Notes: generated from the letters alone by a model not told the origin. A stretch of DNA of 64,000 nt from Caballeronia catudaia (GCF_001544755.2 NZ_FCOF02000009.1:183269-247268), one strand, 5' to 3'; positions 37,830-49,042 are shown, numbered from the stretch's first letter. A program made the numbers and translations.

Positions 37830-39766
37830 GCACGCCCGATGTCATCGAACGCGCGGGCGTCGACGAAAGCGCGGCGCTCGCGGAGGGTTTCGCGCGGCGC
37901 ATGAGCGCGCTCGCGGCGCGGCTGGGCGCGGACGAACGCGGCGTGTTGTGGGCCGAGCGCGCCGCGTTCGCGATGAGCCGCGCCACCGCGCAGGGTCATG
38001 TATGCCTGCCGCTGGCCGCGCTCGCGCGCCGTCACGACGAGCGCTTTCACGAGGCGCGCGACGCGTTGCTCGCGAGCGGCGTCACGTGCTTCGTACGTGA
38101 CGACGCGCGCGCGGACGCCGGCGATCTGTTGCCGCTCGTCATCGACGAGGATGGGCGGCTTTATCTCGCGCGCTACTTCGATTACGAGCGGCGGCTTGCA
38201 GCGGCGCTCGTCGAGCGCTCGCGCGATGCGCGCATGCCGATGCCGCAGCGGGACGTCGCGGAGCACGCGGCGCGCATCACGCGCTATTTCGGCCGGCGCG
38301 CCGACGACGACATCGACTGGCAGCGCGTCGCCGCGTTCACCGCGCTGGCGGGGCGGCTGACCGTCGTGAGCGGCGGGCCGGGCACCGGCAAGACGACGAC
38401 GGTGGTCGGCGTGCTCGCGTGCCTGCTCGATGCCGCTCCGGACTTGCGCATCGCGCTCGCCGCGCCGACCGGCAAGGCCGCGCAGCGCATGCAGGAAGCG
38501 CTGATCGAGCGCGCCGACAAGCTGCCGCCCGAGCTCGCCGCGCGGCTGCCGCGGACGTCGTTCACCCTGCAGCGGCTGCTCGGCGTGCAGGCGGACGGGC
38601 GCTTCCGGCATCATTGCGACAATCCGCTGCCTTATGACGTGATCGTCGTCGACGAAGCCTCGATGATCGATGTCGCGCTGGCGGCGCATCTGCTCGAAGC
38701 CGTCGCGCCGTCGAGCCGGCTCGTGATGCTCGGCGACAAGGATCAGCTCTCGGCGGTCGAGGCGGGCGCGGTGTTCGCGGAGCTGAGCGCGGAGCCGTCG
38801 TTCAGTCACGCGGGCATCGCGCGCATCGCGTCGGCGCTCGGACTCGATACGAAGCGGCTCCAGCGGGCGCTGCCACATGCCGGGGCCGACGTTCCGACAA
38901 GCGAGCCGCAACTCGGACTTTTCGACGAGCCGCCAGAAGCACCCGATCCGGAATCCGCGCTGACCGATTGCGTCGTCTGGCTGGAGAAGAACTATCGCTT
39001 CGGGCTCGATTCGGATATCGGGCGTCTGTCTATCGCGGTCCGCAACGGCGACGATGAGGCCGCGCTTCATGCGCTCGACCCCGCCGGCGAGCGCGCCGCG
39101 GCCCTTTTTGACGATGGCGACGCCGCGCTGTCCGAGCGCACGCTCACGCGCCTCGCGAAAGGTTTTGCGCCTTACGCGCAAGCGCTGTCGGCCGTGCTCG
39201 AGGGCGAAGAAAGCGATCATGCCCGGCTCTTCGACGCGCTCAATCGCTTCCGCGTGCTGTGCGCGACGCGCAAGGGACCGCGTGGCGTGGACGAAGTGAA
39301 CGCGCGCATCGCCGCGAAAGTGCGCGAGCAGGCGGGTATCGCGCTGGCGCTGGGCGCGCAGTGGTTTGCCGGGCGGCCGGTGATCGTCACGCGCAACGAC
39401 TATGCGCTCGGGCTCTTCAATGGCGATATCGGCATCGCGCTGCCGGGCGCGGACGGTTTCTTGCGCGTCGCATTCCGCACGGCCGATGGCGCGCTGCGCT
39501 ACGTGTCGCCCGCCGCGCTGCCGCCGCACGACACCGCGTTTGCGCTGACCGTCCACAAGTCGCAAGGCTCGGAGTTCGAGCACGCGGCGCTCGTGTTGCC
39601 CGGCGTGTTCGTGCGTGTGCTGTCGCGCGAGCTCGTCTATACCGCGATCACGCGCGCGAAGCGCAGAATCGACGTGTTCGGCTCGGCGGCGATTTTCGCG
39701 CAGGCGGTGAGAGAGCCGACGCGGCGCGATTCCGGGCTCGCTGCGAGAATGCGCCGTCTGGCATGA
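37826..39766 (+). CDS. recD: Exodeoxyribonuclease V alpha subunit RecD
   Basis: RecD is the 5'-to-3' helicase of RecBCD. At 646 residues it is a normal size. Motifs include Walker A VVSGGPGTGKTTTVVGVLA, LAAPTGKAAQRMQEAL, VIVVDEASMIDVALAAHLL, MLGDKDQLSAVEAGAVFAEL and the late-motif block TVHKSQGSEFEHAALVLPG then ELVYTAITRAKRRIDVFG. Its ATG overlaps the recB stop, completing the coupled recCBD operon. Confidence 0.96.
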   Translation: MSTPDVIERAGVDESAALAEGFARRMSALAARLGADERGVLWAERAAFAMSRATAQGHVCLPLAALARRHDERFHEARDALLASGVTCFVRDDARADAGDLLPLVIDEDGRLYLARYFDYERRLAAALVERSRDARMPMPQRDVAEHAARITRYFGRRADDDIDWQRVAAFTALAGRLTVVSGGPGTGKTTTVVGVLACLLDAAPDLRIALAAPTGKAAQRMQEALIERADKLPPELAARLPRTSFTLQRLLGVQADGRFRHHCDNPLPYDVIVVDEASMIDVALAAHLLEAVAPSSRLVMLGDKDQLSAVEAGAVFAELSAEPSFSHAGIARIASALGLDTKRLQRALPHAGADVPTSEPQLGLFDEPPEAPDPESALTDCVVWLEKNYRFGLDSDIGRLSIAVRNGDDEAALHALDPAGERAAALFDDGDAALSERTLTRLAKGFAPYAQALSAVLEGEESDHARLFDALNRFRVLCATRKGPRGVDEVNARIAAKVREQAGIALALGAQWFAGRPVIVTRNDYALGLFNGDIGIALPGADGFLRVAFRTADGALRYVSPAALPPHDTAFALTVHKSQGSEFEHAALVLPGVFVRVLSRELVYTAITRAKRRIDVFGSAAIFAQAVREPTRRDSGLAARMRRLA

Positions 39767-39816
39767 ATAACGCTGATGTACGACGCTTATGAGCGACGCA
39801 TCAAGGGGACCGACCG

Positions 39817-40230
39817 ATGACGATGACCGACAGCCTCGCCGTGCCGCCCAACGAAATCGAGCTGACGGCCGTGCGCGCGCAAGGCGCGGGCGGTCAGAAC
39901 GTCAACAAGGTGTCGAGCGCGATCCATCTGCGCTTCGATATTCGCGCATCGTCGTTGCCGGAGCACATCAAGACGCGACTGCTCGCGCTCGCCGACAGCC
40001 GCGTCACGCGCGACGGCGTGATCGTGATCAAGGCGCAGGAATATCGTACGCAGGACATGAACCGCGCCGCGGCGCTCGCGCGGCTCGACGAGCTGATCCG
40101 CAGCGTCGCCGTCACCCAGCGCAAGCGCATCGCGACGAAGCCCACGCGCGGATCGCAGATGCGGCGTGTCGAAAGCAAGGTGAAACGCGGCGCGATCAAG
40201 GCGGGACGCGGACCGGTGCGCGGGGAATAG
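39817..40230 (+). CDS. arfB: Peptidyl-tRNA hydrolase ArfB (alternative ribosome rescue)
   Basis: ArfB (YaeJ) enters stalled ribosomes and hydrolyses the peptidyl-tRNA. The 137-residue protein has the release-factor GGQ motif (VRAQGAGGQNVNKVSSAIHL) and the characteristic basic C-terminal tail that fits the empty mRNA channel (KRIATKPTRGSQMRRVESKV). It lacks the stop-codon-recognition domain of RF1/RF2, as expected. It lies 50 bp after recD on the same strand and ends 4 bp before the convergent membrane protein gene. Confidence 0.94.
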   Translation: MTMTDSLAVPPNEIELTAVRAQGAGGQNVNKVSSAIHLRFDIRASSLPEHIKTRLLALADSRVTRDGVIVIKAQEYRTQDMNRAAALARLDELIRSVAVTQRKRIATKPTRGSQMRRVESKVKRGAIKAGRGPVRGE

Positions 40231-40234
40231 GAGA

Positions 40235-40762
40235 TCAGCCTTGCTGCCATCTCGGCGGCACGTCCACGCGCGGGCCGAAGAAATACGACTTGAGCACGTC
40301 GCGTCCGATCACGCGCCCGAGTTCGGAGAACGCGCAGTAGTTGCCGATCATTATGAAAAGAAGAATCTGAATCGCCCAGAACTGCGGCCAGTTGATATGC
40401 GCGAGCAGTGCGTGCTGCGCCGCCGCCAGGCCGTGCGTCTCCTTCCAGAAATCGAAGAGGCGCTCGAGATAGTGCAGGATGCCGGCGATGATCGTATAGA
40501 TGAGCGTTTTCCACGCGGCGTTCCAGATCAGCGGGTGATCCGGATAGCGATTGATGAACGGCAGCATGTTCGCGATCATCACGGACTTGCCGAGAATCAG
40601 CGAGGCGACGATGACCGAAGCGGACGTCGGCAGCGAAATGCCGGTGCCTTTCACCATCAGCGTGCGAACGATGACGACGGCATGCAGAAGAACGAAGAAG
40701 AAGAGCGTGGGCGGCACCATCTTCATCATTTCATGCTTTAGCTTGGCGAACGAAACTGCCAT
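40235..40762 (-). CDS. Hypothetical four-helix membrane protein
   Basis: A 175-residue integral membrane protein from the ATG at 40762 (MAVSFAKLKHEMMKMVPPTL). Hydrophobic segments are PPTLFFFVLLHAVVIVRTLM, SASVIVASLILGKSVMIANM, WKTLIYTIIAGILHYLERLF and PQFWAIQILLFIMIGNYCAF. The C-terminus is soluble (GRDVLKSYFFGPRVDVPPRW). Similar uncharacterised proteins are common in proteobacteria; no function is known to me. It is monocistronic, convergent with arfB. Confidence 0.7.
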   Translation of the reverse strand: MAVSFAKLKHEMMKMVPPTLFFFVLLHAVVIVRTLMVKGTGISLPTSASVIVASLILGKSVMIANMLPFINRYPDHPLIWNAAWKTLIYTIIAGILHYLERLFDFWKETHGLAAAQHALLAHINWPQFWAIQILLFIMIGNYCAFSELGRVIGRDVLKSYFFGPRVDVPPRWQQG

Positions 40763-40891
40763 ATCGACTCCCGGCGCAAAAACGCGAAAGGATGACGCGG
40801 CATTGCGGAACGTGCAACGCGCATCCAAACAATTTGACGGATGCGCGTGACGCGAGGGGCGAGCGGCGGGCCCCGTCGCAGGGAGTCTAGT

Positions 40892-41848
40892 TCACGGCGC
40901 GAATTTGCGCCGTCCGAAAAAGGGCACGCGCTTCACCGCGCCCGTGGCGAGCGCGGTGCCCGCGAGCACGATCGCGCAACCCGCCATCATCACCAGCGAG
41001 ACGCGTTCGCCGAGAAAGAGCGCGCCCCACAAGATGCCGAAGAGCGGGATGACGAAGGTCACGGTCATCGCGCGCGCGGGGCCCGCGACCGCCACCAGAT
41101 GGAAATAGATAAAGTACGCGATGCCCGTGCAGCCGATGCCGAGCGCGAGCACCGCGCCCCACGCGTGCGCGGAAACCGGCGCGGCGGGCCACGTGAGGAA
41201 CGCGATCGGCGCGAGCGTCAGGGTCGCGCCGATCATGCTGCCGGCGGCGTTGGTCATCGCATCGACGTCCATCAGATACTTTTTCGCGAAGTTGCCCGCG
41301 ACGCCATACAGCGCCGATGCCGCGAGGGCCGCCGCCGCCGCGAGCATGCCTTGCACGGGCAGCGCGGCATCGTGGCCCGCGTGCTCCGGCGCGATTTGGT
41401 TCCACACCAGCACGAGCACGCCCGCAAAACCGATCGCCATGCCGATCGTGCGGGCGGTCGTCAGACGATCGCGCAGCCACAGATACGCGACCAGCGCGCC
41501 GAACAGCGGCGTCGTCGCGTTGATGACGGATGTCGCGCCCGCCGATAGGGTCAGCTCGGCATACGCGAACAGGCAAAACGGCGCCGCCGAATTGAGAATG
41601 CCGACGGCGAGCAGTTGCAGCCAGCGCGCGCGCAGCGTCGCGGCGGTGGCGGCGAGCGGACGGCGGGCGAGCAGCATGACGATCAGAAAAATGGCGCCGA
41701 TGCCGACGCGCAAGGCCATCAGCGGCGCGACGCCGAACTCGGCGACGCCGACGCGGATGAAAAGAAACGACGCGCCCCACAGGGCGGCGAGGACGATCAG
41801 TTGCAGCAGATTGGCGGGTGACATGGCGGGGCGGACTTCGGTATGCAA
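40892..41848 (-). CDS. EamA/DMT-superfamily transporter
   Basis: A ten-helix drug/metabolite transporter with two EamA repeats, 318 residues from 41848, or 310 if the ATG at 41824 (MSPANLLQLIVLAALWGASF) is used, which fits the family better. Repeat features are LAALWGASFLFIRVGVAEFG, SVINATTPLFGALVAYLWLR and, in the second half, VTFVIPLFGILWGALFLGER. Such proteins usually export amino acids or metabolites. It stands alone and the substrate is unknown. Confidence 0.85.
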   Translation of the reverse strand: MHTEVRPAMSPANLLQLIVLAALWGASFLFIRVGVAEFGVAPLMALRVGIGAIFLIVMLLARRPLAATAATLRARWLQLLAVGILNSAAPFCLFAYAELTLSAGATSVINATTPLFGALVAYLWLRDRLTTARTIGMAIGFAGVLVLVWNQIAPEHAGHDAALPVQGMLAAAAALAASALYGVAGNFAKKYLMDVDAMTNAAGSMIGATLTLAPIAFLTWPAAPVSAHAWGAVLALGIGCTGIAYFIYFHLVAVAGPARAMTVTFVIPLFGILWGALFLGERVSLVMMAGCAIVLAGTALATGAVKRVPFFGRRKFAP

Positions 41849-41924
41849 ATCGAAAGTCCGCGCATGTTAGCACCGCGCGCGTATCGAAATACGCCTGTCG
41901 AACGAAAGCGCAAGAAGCGGTAGA

Positions 41925-43526
41925 TCAATGCGGCGGGATCATCCACGTCAGCACGTTCTGCTGCAGCCAGACGAGCACGCCGAGCAGGATCGTGAGAAAG
42001 ATCGAATGCCAGAAAGTGCGCGCGAAGACGAGACCTTCCTTGCCCTTGAGCTCGGTCGTGGCCACGCCGGTCGAGATGTTCTGCGGCGAAATCATCTTGC
42101 CCATCACGCCGCCCGACGAGTTCGTCGCCGCCATCAGCACCGGATTGAGATTGAGCTGGTTCGCCGCCACGACTTGCAGATTGCCGAAGAGCGCGTTGCC
42201 CGAGGTATCGCTGCCGGAAAGGAACACCGCCACCCAGCCGAGGAACGCGGAGACGAGCGGGAAGAGCGGCCCGACCGACGCGACGCCCAAGCCCAGCGTG
42301 TAGTTCATGCCCGAGTAGTTCATCAGATACGCGAGCCCGACGATCGTCGCCACGGTCAGAATGGCGATGCGCGTCTGCACCCAGGTATCGGCGATCGCCG
42401 CGCCGTACTCGCGCGCGGGCAGCTTCACGATGAGCGCGGTGATGATCGACGCGACCAGGATCGCGGTGCCGGTTGCAAGCGGCTGGAAGTCCCAGATCGC
42501 GCCGTAAGGCTGGTTATAGAGCGTGATGAAGACCGCTTTGTCAAGACCGGGCCACGCGACCTTGACATCGCCGATCAGGAAGATTTTGAGCACCGTCCAC
42601 ACGATCACGACCACCGACACGACGATCCAGGGTATCCAGCCCTGTCCGCCCGAGACCGGCGCGCGGGTATCGGCCCGGCGATCGACGTTCACTGCAAACT
42701 TTTCATCCGCGACGGGCTTCCACACGCGCAGGAACGCGATCGTCAGAATCAGCGAGACGAGCGATGAAAGCACGTCGGTCAGCGCATAGCTGATGTAGTT
42801 CGACGTAACGAACTGCGTGAGCGCGAACGCACCGCCCGACACGAGCAGTACGGGCCAGATGCGCATCATGTTGCGAAAGCCCGCGTAGACGCCGATTACG
42901 TAGAAGGGCAGGAAGAATGCGAACAGCGGCAACTGGCGGCCGACCATTTTCGCGAGGGCATCGGTGGGCAGGTGTGTGACCGCGCCGAGCACGGTGATCG
43001 GCACGCCGAGCGCGCCGAACGCAACCGGCGCCGTGTTGAAGATGAGCGTGAAGGTGAGCGCTTCGAGGGTCGGGAAACCGAGCAGGATCAGGAGCGAGCT
43101 CGTGATGGCGATCGGCGTGCCGAAGCCCGAGATGCCTTCGAGCAGCGCGCCGAACGAGAAGCCGATCACAACCAGCACGATGCGCCGGTCGTTCGGCAGG
43201 TTGTCGACCATCCACTGGCGAAACGCCTCGAAGCGCCCCGAGCGCTGCGCGACGTTGTAAAGCAGGATCGCCGCGAAGACGATCCACATGACCGGCCACA
43301 GCGCGAACACCGCGCCGGCCGCGACCGAATCGAGCGCGAGGCCGACCGGGAAATGCCAGCCCGCCACGGCGATGACGAGCGCGAGGATCAGGCCCGCGAG
43401 CGACGCCTGCCACGCCGGGCGGCGCGCCCAGCCGAGCAGCACCAGCACGAGGATGATCGGCAGCGCGGCGACGATGAAGGACGCGAAGAGGGAATGCGCG
43501 ATCGGAGTGAGAAGCTGATGGAACAT
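41925..43526 (-). CDS. lldP: L-lactate permease (LctP family)
   Basis: A proton-coupled lactate/glycolate importer of 533 residues with at least twelve membrane helices. Recognisable are SFIVAALPIILVLVLLGW, FSFGALLEGISGFGTPIAIT, FNTAPVAFGALGVPITVLGA and SGSDTSGNALFGNLQVVAAN, the last a strong family marker. No lactate dehydrogenase (lldD, lutABC) or LldR-type regulator is adjacent. The gene is single, with about 250 bp of non-coding DNA upstream that may hold its promoter. Confidence 0.93.
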   Translation of the reverse strand: MFHQLLTPIAHSLFASFIVAALPIILVLVLLGWARRPAWQASLAGLILALVIAVAGWHFPVGLALDSVAAGAVFALWPVMWIVFAAILLYNVAQRSGRFEAFRQWMVDNLPNDRRIVLVVIGFSFGALLEGISGFGTPIAITSSLLILLGFPTLEALTFTLIFNTAPVAFGALGVPITVLGAVTHLPTDALAKMVGRQLPLFAFFLPFYVIGVYAGFRNMMRIWPVLLVSGGAFALTQFVTSNYISYALTDVLSSLVSLILTIAFLRVWKPVADEKFAVNVDRRADTRAPVSGGQGWIPWIVVSVVVIVWTVLKIFLIGDVKVAWPGLDKAVFITLYNQPYGAIWDFQPLATGTAILVASIITALIVKLPAREYGAAIADTWVQTRIAILTVATIVGLAYLMNYSGMNYTLGLGVASVGPLFPLVSAFLGWVAVFLSGSDTSGNALFGNLQVVAANQLNLNPVLMAATNSSGGVMGKMISPQNISTGVATTELKGKEGLVFARTFWHSIFLTILLGVLVWLQQNVLTWMIPPH

Positions 43527-43773
43527 CGGGTCTCCTTGCGGGTGTCATGAGCGGCGGCGGCGACGAGCCGATACGGCGATGCGCGTGGAGTTCGATGTTC
43601 TGCCGACGACGGCCATCGGTTAAGCAACCGCATAACGCGCACACTAAGAATAGGGCGCGAACGGCTTGCGTCAAGGCATGAATGCGTGTCCATTACGGCG
43701 CGGGCGTCGCGCGTGGACGTGAGGGAACGCGCCGCGTGCGGGCGCGCGTCATCATCGCGAGCGGCGGGACGAA

Positions 43774-43905
43774 TCAGCTCTCGGCGATTACGACCGGCGA
43801 GTTGCTGTCGTCGTGGCCGGCGGGCGGCGTCTGGCGAAACACCCACACGGTCAGCAGGCCAAGCGAGGCAAGCATCCACAGCACGAAAAATACAAAGGCC
43901 ATCAT
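43774..43905 (-). CDS. Hypothetical 43-residue single-pass membrane protein
   Basis: A micro-protein with a strong membrane helix and a polar tail: MMAFVFFVLWMLASLGLLTV is followed by WVFRQTPPAGHDDSNSPVV. A purine-rich ribosome-binding site (GGGGGA, 43912-43917) precedes the first ATG by 6 bp; a second ATG follows directly. It lies upstream of lldP on the same strand with a 247-bp gap. It is too short for usual gene callers and I do not know a family, but the helix, ribosome-binding site and clean stop support it. Confidence 0.6.
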   Translation of the reverse strand: MMAFVFFVLWMLASLGLLTVWVFRQTPPAGHDDSNSPVVIAES

Positions 43906-44161
43906 GTCCGATCCCCCGATACGGAAATTGCGCGACGGAAGTCGCGCTTGCGATGCAGTAATGGGAGCTATGTAGCCAAAAGCGTGCCAATCGTCTGGCG
44001 AAATCGGGCGATGCCTTGTCGGATAAGGAAAGTGTTCGCGCGCACAGAAGGCTTCATCGCGCGGGAATAGCTGTTTCCAACAGAAAATGTTGCAGTCGTG
44101 TTACGCAGCACCGTACAACGTGGGCGTTTGTCTCATCCGATGTAACGCCGCACGACGCCGG

Positions 44162-44659
44162 TCAGTGGCCGTGGCCGCCTCCGCCGTGCCATCCGCCGCC
44201 GCCTCCGTGCCAGTTGTTGCCGCCGCCGTGCCATCCACCGCCGCCGTTCCAGCCGTGTCCGTGCCATCCGCCGCCATGCCAGCCGTGACCCCAGCAGCAA
44301 CCGCCGCCGCCCCAGTAGCCGAAGCCGAAGGAGACTGCCGGATAACCATAGCCATAGCCGTAGTAAGCCGGATAGGAGGCGTACGGCGGGTAATAGGGAT
44401 ACGGGTACGGATACGTCTGGTAGTAGTCGGTGTAAGGCGATCCCACCGCGTACTCGTACTGCGGCGGAAGCGTTGCCGCAGCGGCGCCGGATGCGGTCTG
44501 CCCAGGCAACGCGAATTCGCGCTGCGTATAGGTCGCGTCGACAACGGGATAAGAGGGATAGGCCGGATATCCGTAGTAATAGCACCCGCTGAGGAGAAGC
44601 CCGGCGGCAAGCGCGATAGCGGCCGTTGCGGGTCCGGGAAGACTGCGGGCGGAAATCAT
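44162..44659 (-). CDS. Lipoprotein with Tyr/Pro-rich and Gly-His-Trp repeat regions
   Basis: A 165-residue predicted lipoprotein. The signal (ATAAIALAAGLLLSGC) ends in an LSGC lipobox, followed by a Tyr/Pro-rich stretch (YYYGYPAYPSYPVVDATY; YQTYPYPYPYYPPYASYP). The C-terminal third consists of degenerate repeats of the form GGGWHGGG with many His and a CC pair. The His-rich repeats could bind metal or be a surface-adhesive segment; this is inference. No partner genes are evident. The repeat-rich end is prone to length variation. Confidence 0.7.
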   Translation of the reverse strand: MISARSLPGPATAAIALAAGLLLSGCYYYGYPAYPSYPVVDATYTQREFALPGQTASGAAAATLPPQYEYAVGSPYTDYYQTYPYPYPYYPPYASYPAYYGYGYGYPAVSFGFGYWGGGGCCWGHGWHGGGWHGHGWNGGGGWHGGGNNWHGGGGGWHGGGGHGH

Positions 44660-44852
44660 GATGCTGCTCCTTGCGCTAGGGCTTGCCGAATCTCGAAATA
44701 AAAAGCAGGCCCGTTAAGAAGCAGCTTAGTCGAACGGTCGCAAGCAGGCGTCCGATGTCATGTCACAAAGCGTTACCGGCAGGCGATTATGTAACAAATC
44801 TGAAACAACGGACGGATCGCGGCGAAGCGCCGGCCTCGCCGTATCGAGAAGA

Positions 44853-45065
44853 CTACTTTCCAACCTGATTGCCGATGACGCCGCCGACAGCCGCGCCGCC
44901 GAGCGTCGAAAGTGCGCTGCCCCCGATCACCGCACCGCCTGCCGCGCCGACGCCGGCGCCGATGGCGGTATCCCGTTGACGCGTGGTCATGTCGCCGCAA
45001 GCGGTGAGTCCTCCCAGAAACGCAACGACCATTGCAGCAGCGCCGATCTGTCTGATGTTTTTCAT
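44853..45065 (-). CDS. Glycine-zipper lipoprotein, Rick-17kDa/OsmB-like
   Basis: A 70-residue small lipoprotein from the ATG at 45065 (MKNIRQIGAAAMVVAFLGGL); the lipobox is LTAC. The mature part has the two-helix glycine zipper of the 17-kDa antigen/OsmB group (AIGAGVGAAGGAVIGGSAL then GGAAVGGVIGNQVGK). It is probably anchored in the outer membrane and often stress-induced in relatives. The longer open frame upstream lacks the signal and is rejected. It lies downstream of the thiC terminator, so is independent of thiC. Confidence 0.8.
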   Translation of the reverse strand: MKNIRQIGAAAMVVAFLGGLTACGDMTTRQRDTAIGAGVGAAGGAVIGGSALSTLGGAAVGGVIGNQVGK

Positions 45066-45230
45066 GTCGACTCTCCAATTCGATGATGAGATGAATCGGC
45101 TGCAACCCGGTGCTCGCCAACGGGCGCGCCATGTTTTCGCCGGTTCGTCCATTTCTCCAGCACGAAAAATGCCCGATTCGTCCGATATTCGCCTCAGCCA
45201 GACCCGACAAGGCTTTGCGCCCGATGAGAC

Positions 45231-45269
45231 AAAAAAAACGGCCTGTCGCACGTGCCGTGCGACAGGCCG
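45231..45269 (-). terminator. Rho-independent terminator of thiC
   Basis: A perfect 14-bp stem (45239-45252 with 45256-45269), a 3-base loop and eight U on the minus strand (45231-45238). It lies 20 bp after the thiC stop codon. Confidence 0.92.
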
Positions 45270-45289
45270 TCGTTCGCTGCCGGCAAGCA

Positions 45290-47233
<1,944 letters not shown>

Positions 47234-47361
47234 CTAAGGGACGAGGTTTTTTATGCACGAGCGAGGGCTAAGCTCGGCTGACTCAGGAGCTAAACAGGGA
47301 GGAACGAGATGGAAAGGTACGGGTTCGGAAGAAGTGGTGCGATGCTGCCGTCGAACCCGAA

Positions 47362-47487
47362 CGCTTCCCTGCGCTGGCATTATCCAGATCAGGTTCAAAG
47401 GGTATTTCTCACCCACGCCGCACGAAGCGGTTCGGTCGATGAAGCCGGACGAAACCGCGATGCGCAACGCAGGACCCCCGCGTTAGC
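47362..47487 (-). promoter_or_regulatory. TPP (thi-box) riboswitch in the thiC leader
   Basis: On the minus strand the leader contains the conserved thi-box: TGAGAAATACCC, then TTTGAACCTGATCTGGATAA and TGCCAGCGCAGGGAAG. The 5' strand of the outer stem lies near 47470-47485. The thiamine-pyrophosphate core is complete, with an extended variable P3 arm. The aptamer ends about 140 bp before the thiC ATG, leaving room for an expression platform. Confidence 0.93.
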
Positions 47488-47601
47488 AGCCGCCACATTA
47501 CACCGTGGCGTGGCGTGTTGGCAACCATCTTCAAAATCCATCGTTGGTGGATAGCGCTTACTGCATAATGTCGGGCGCCGTGGATCCTCGGGTTTTCCCC
47601 G

Positions 47602-48579
47602 ATGCTCACGCGGTCCGTCCTCGCGCCATCCGCCTCTATGTCCGCTCTCCCGCCGCCGCGTCTGCCGTTCAGCTTTCCCGACCGTTTTCCGTTTCGCCCG
47701 CCGCGTTCCTTCAAGGGGCAGGTTGCGCTCGCGCTTACCGTCGTCTACCTCGTGTGGGGATCGACGTATCTCGGGATTCATTTATCGCTCGAATCGTTTC
47801 CGCCGCTCATGCTCGGCGGGCTGCGCAATCTGTTCGCGGGTATCGGATTATTCGTGATCGCCGTGCATCGCAAGGCGGCGTGGCCCAGCGCGCGGGAAGT
47901 GCGCAATGCGGCGATCGTCGGCACGCTGCTCGAAGGTCTGTCGAGCGGGATGATGGCCTACGGCATGCGCACCGTCGGCACCGGCACGGCCGCGGTGATG
48001 GTGGCCACCGTCCCGCTTTTCGCGACGATCTTCGCCGCGCTCGCGGGGCGTGGTGTTGCTAAAGGCGAGTGGATCGCGGTCGCGCTGGGTCTGATGGGCA
48101 TCGTGTTGCTGAATCACGGTGATCCGTCGCCGAGTTCCACGTTCGGCACGCTCGCCATTCTGTGCGCGGCGATTTTCTGGGCAGGCGGCGCGCATATCGC
48201 GACGCGTTTGCCGCAGCCTTCCGATCTGCTGATGTCGACCGCCCTGCAGATCGGATTGGGCGGATTGATTGCGACGGGTATTGCGCTGGTGTCCGGTGAG
48301 CGGCTCGCGCATGTCGCGCCCGGAGCGGCGTTTGCGTTTCTGTATCTCGTGGTGATCGGGTCGATGGCCGCTTATGTCGCGTATAACTTTCTGATTCGGA
48401 ATACGAGCACGATTGTCGCGACGAGCTGTCTTTACGTGAATCCGATCGTCGCGGTGATGCTTGGTGCGGTGATGCTCGGTGAGATCATCACGCAATGGAC
48501 TATTATCGCGACGGTCGTCATTCTGCTTTCCGTCGGGCTTTCGTTTTGGTTTGATTATCGGCGGCGCGGGCTGGCTTAG
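47602..48579 (+). CDS. EamA-family transporter, YedA-like
   Basis: A 325-residue inner-membrane DMT exporter. A proline-rich N-terminal lead precedes ten helices; YLVWGSTYLGIHLSLESFPP and RTVGTGTAAVMVATVPLFAT in the first repeat and NTSTIVATSCLYVNPIVAVM in the second are typical of the YedA type. The ATG at 47638 (MSALPPPRLPF) is an alternative start; neither has a strong ribosome-binding site. It is divergent from the thiC leader. Substrate unknown; relatives include small-molecule exporters. Confidence 0.85.
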   Translation: MLTRSVLAPSASMSALPPPRLPFSFPDRFPFRPPRSFKGQVALALTVVYLVWGSTYLGIHLSLESFPPLMLGGLRNLFAGIGLFVIAVHRKAAWPSAREVRNAAIVGTLLEGLSSGMMAYGMRTVGTGTAAVMVATVPLFATIFAALAGRGVAKGEWIAVALGLMGIVLLNHGDPSPSSTFGTLAILCAAIFWAGGAHIATRLPQPSDLLMSTALQIGLGGLIATGIALVSGERLAHVAPGAAFAFLYLVVIGSMAAYVAYNFLIRNTSTIVATSCLYVNPIVAVMLGAVMLGEIITQWTIIATVVILLSVGLSFWFDYRRRGLA

Positions 48580-49013
48580 AGAACGCCGCAAAGTTCGTTC
48601 GGCGCAACGGTCGAGGCGTGCAGTACGAGATGAAACAAAGCTGTCCTTGCACTTGATCACGCGCCGGGCGTCGCAGAAGATTCGTGAAGAATGCGTAGTC
48701 TCCGATACGCACCATCACGGATTTAACGCCATGACCACTCACGTCATTAGTTTTTTTGCCGACGACAGGCTCGTGCGTCGTTGGAGAATCATCTCGGCTA
48801 TTGCGCCCGGCAAGGCAGTGGTGCCGGTCATGGAATCAATGACGTGAATCCGTTTGTAACGCGCGACGGTTTCAATGTCTTCGGTGACAATAACTTCGCG
48901 TCGGCAAGCGGAGTAACGGTCGGAGACGGGCAATTTAACAGTCTGAATGACAGTGTTTTGATCGGTAAGCAGGCAACGGCGAGAATGGTCCGGCCACTGC
49001 TATCGGAAGCTAC
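48580..49013. other. Lower-GC interval with possible gene remnants
   Basis: 434 bp, visibly lower in GC than its neighbours. On the plus strand about 48840-48990 encodes a Gly/Asn/Ser-rich stretch (VNPFVTRDGFNVFGDNNFAS), reminiscent of adhesin repeat segments, without a supported start. On the minus strand an open frame ending at 48739 reads smoothly (VIVTEDIETVARYKRIHVID) but has at best a TTG start. Neither is convincing. This looks like decayed or acquired DNA next to the entericidin terminator. Confidence 0.35.
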
Positions 49014-49042
49014 AAAAAAAACCCGCCACACGAAGCGGCGGG
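49014..49042 (-). terminator. Terminator of the entericidin-like gene
   Basis: A 6-bp GC stem (49022-49027 with 49037-49042), a 9-base loop and eight U on the minus strand (49014-49021), about 50 bp past the small lipoprotein gene. Confidence 0.8.
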
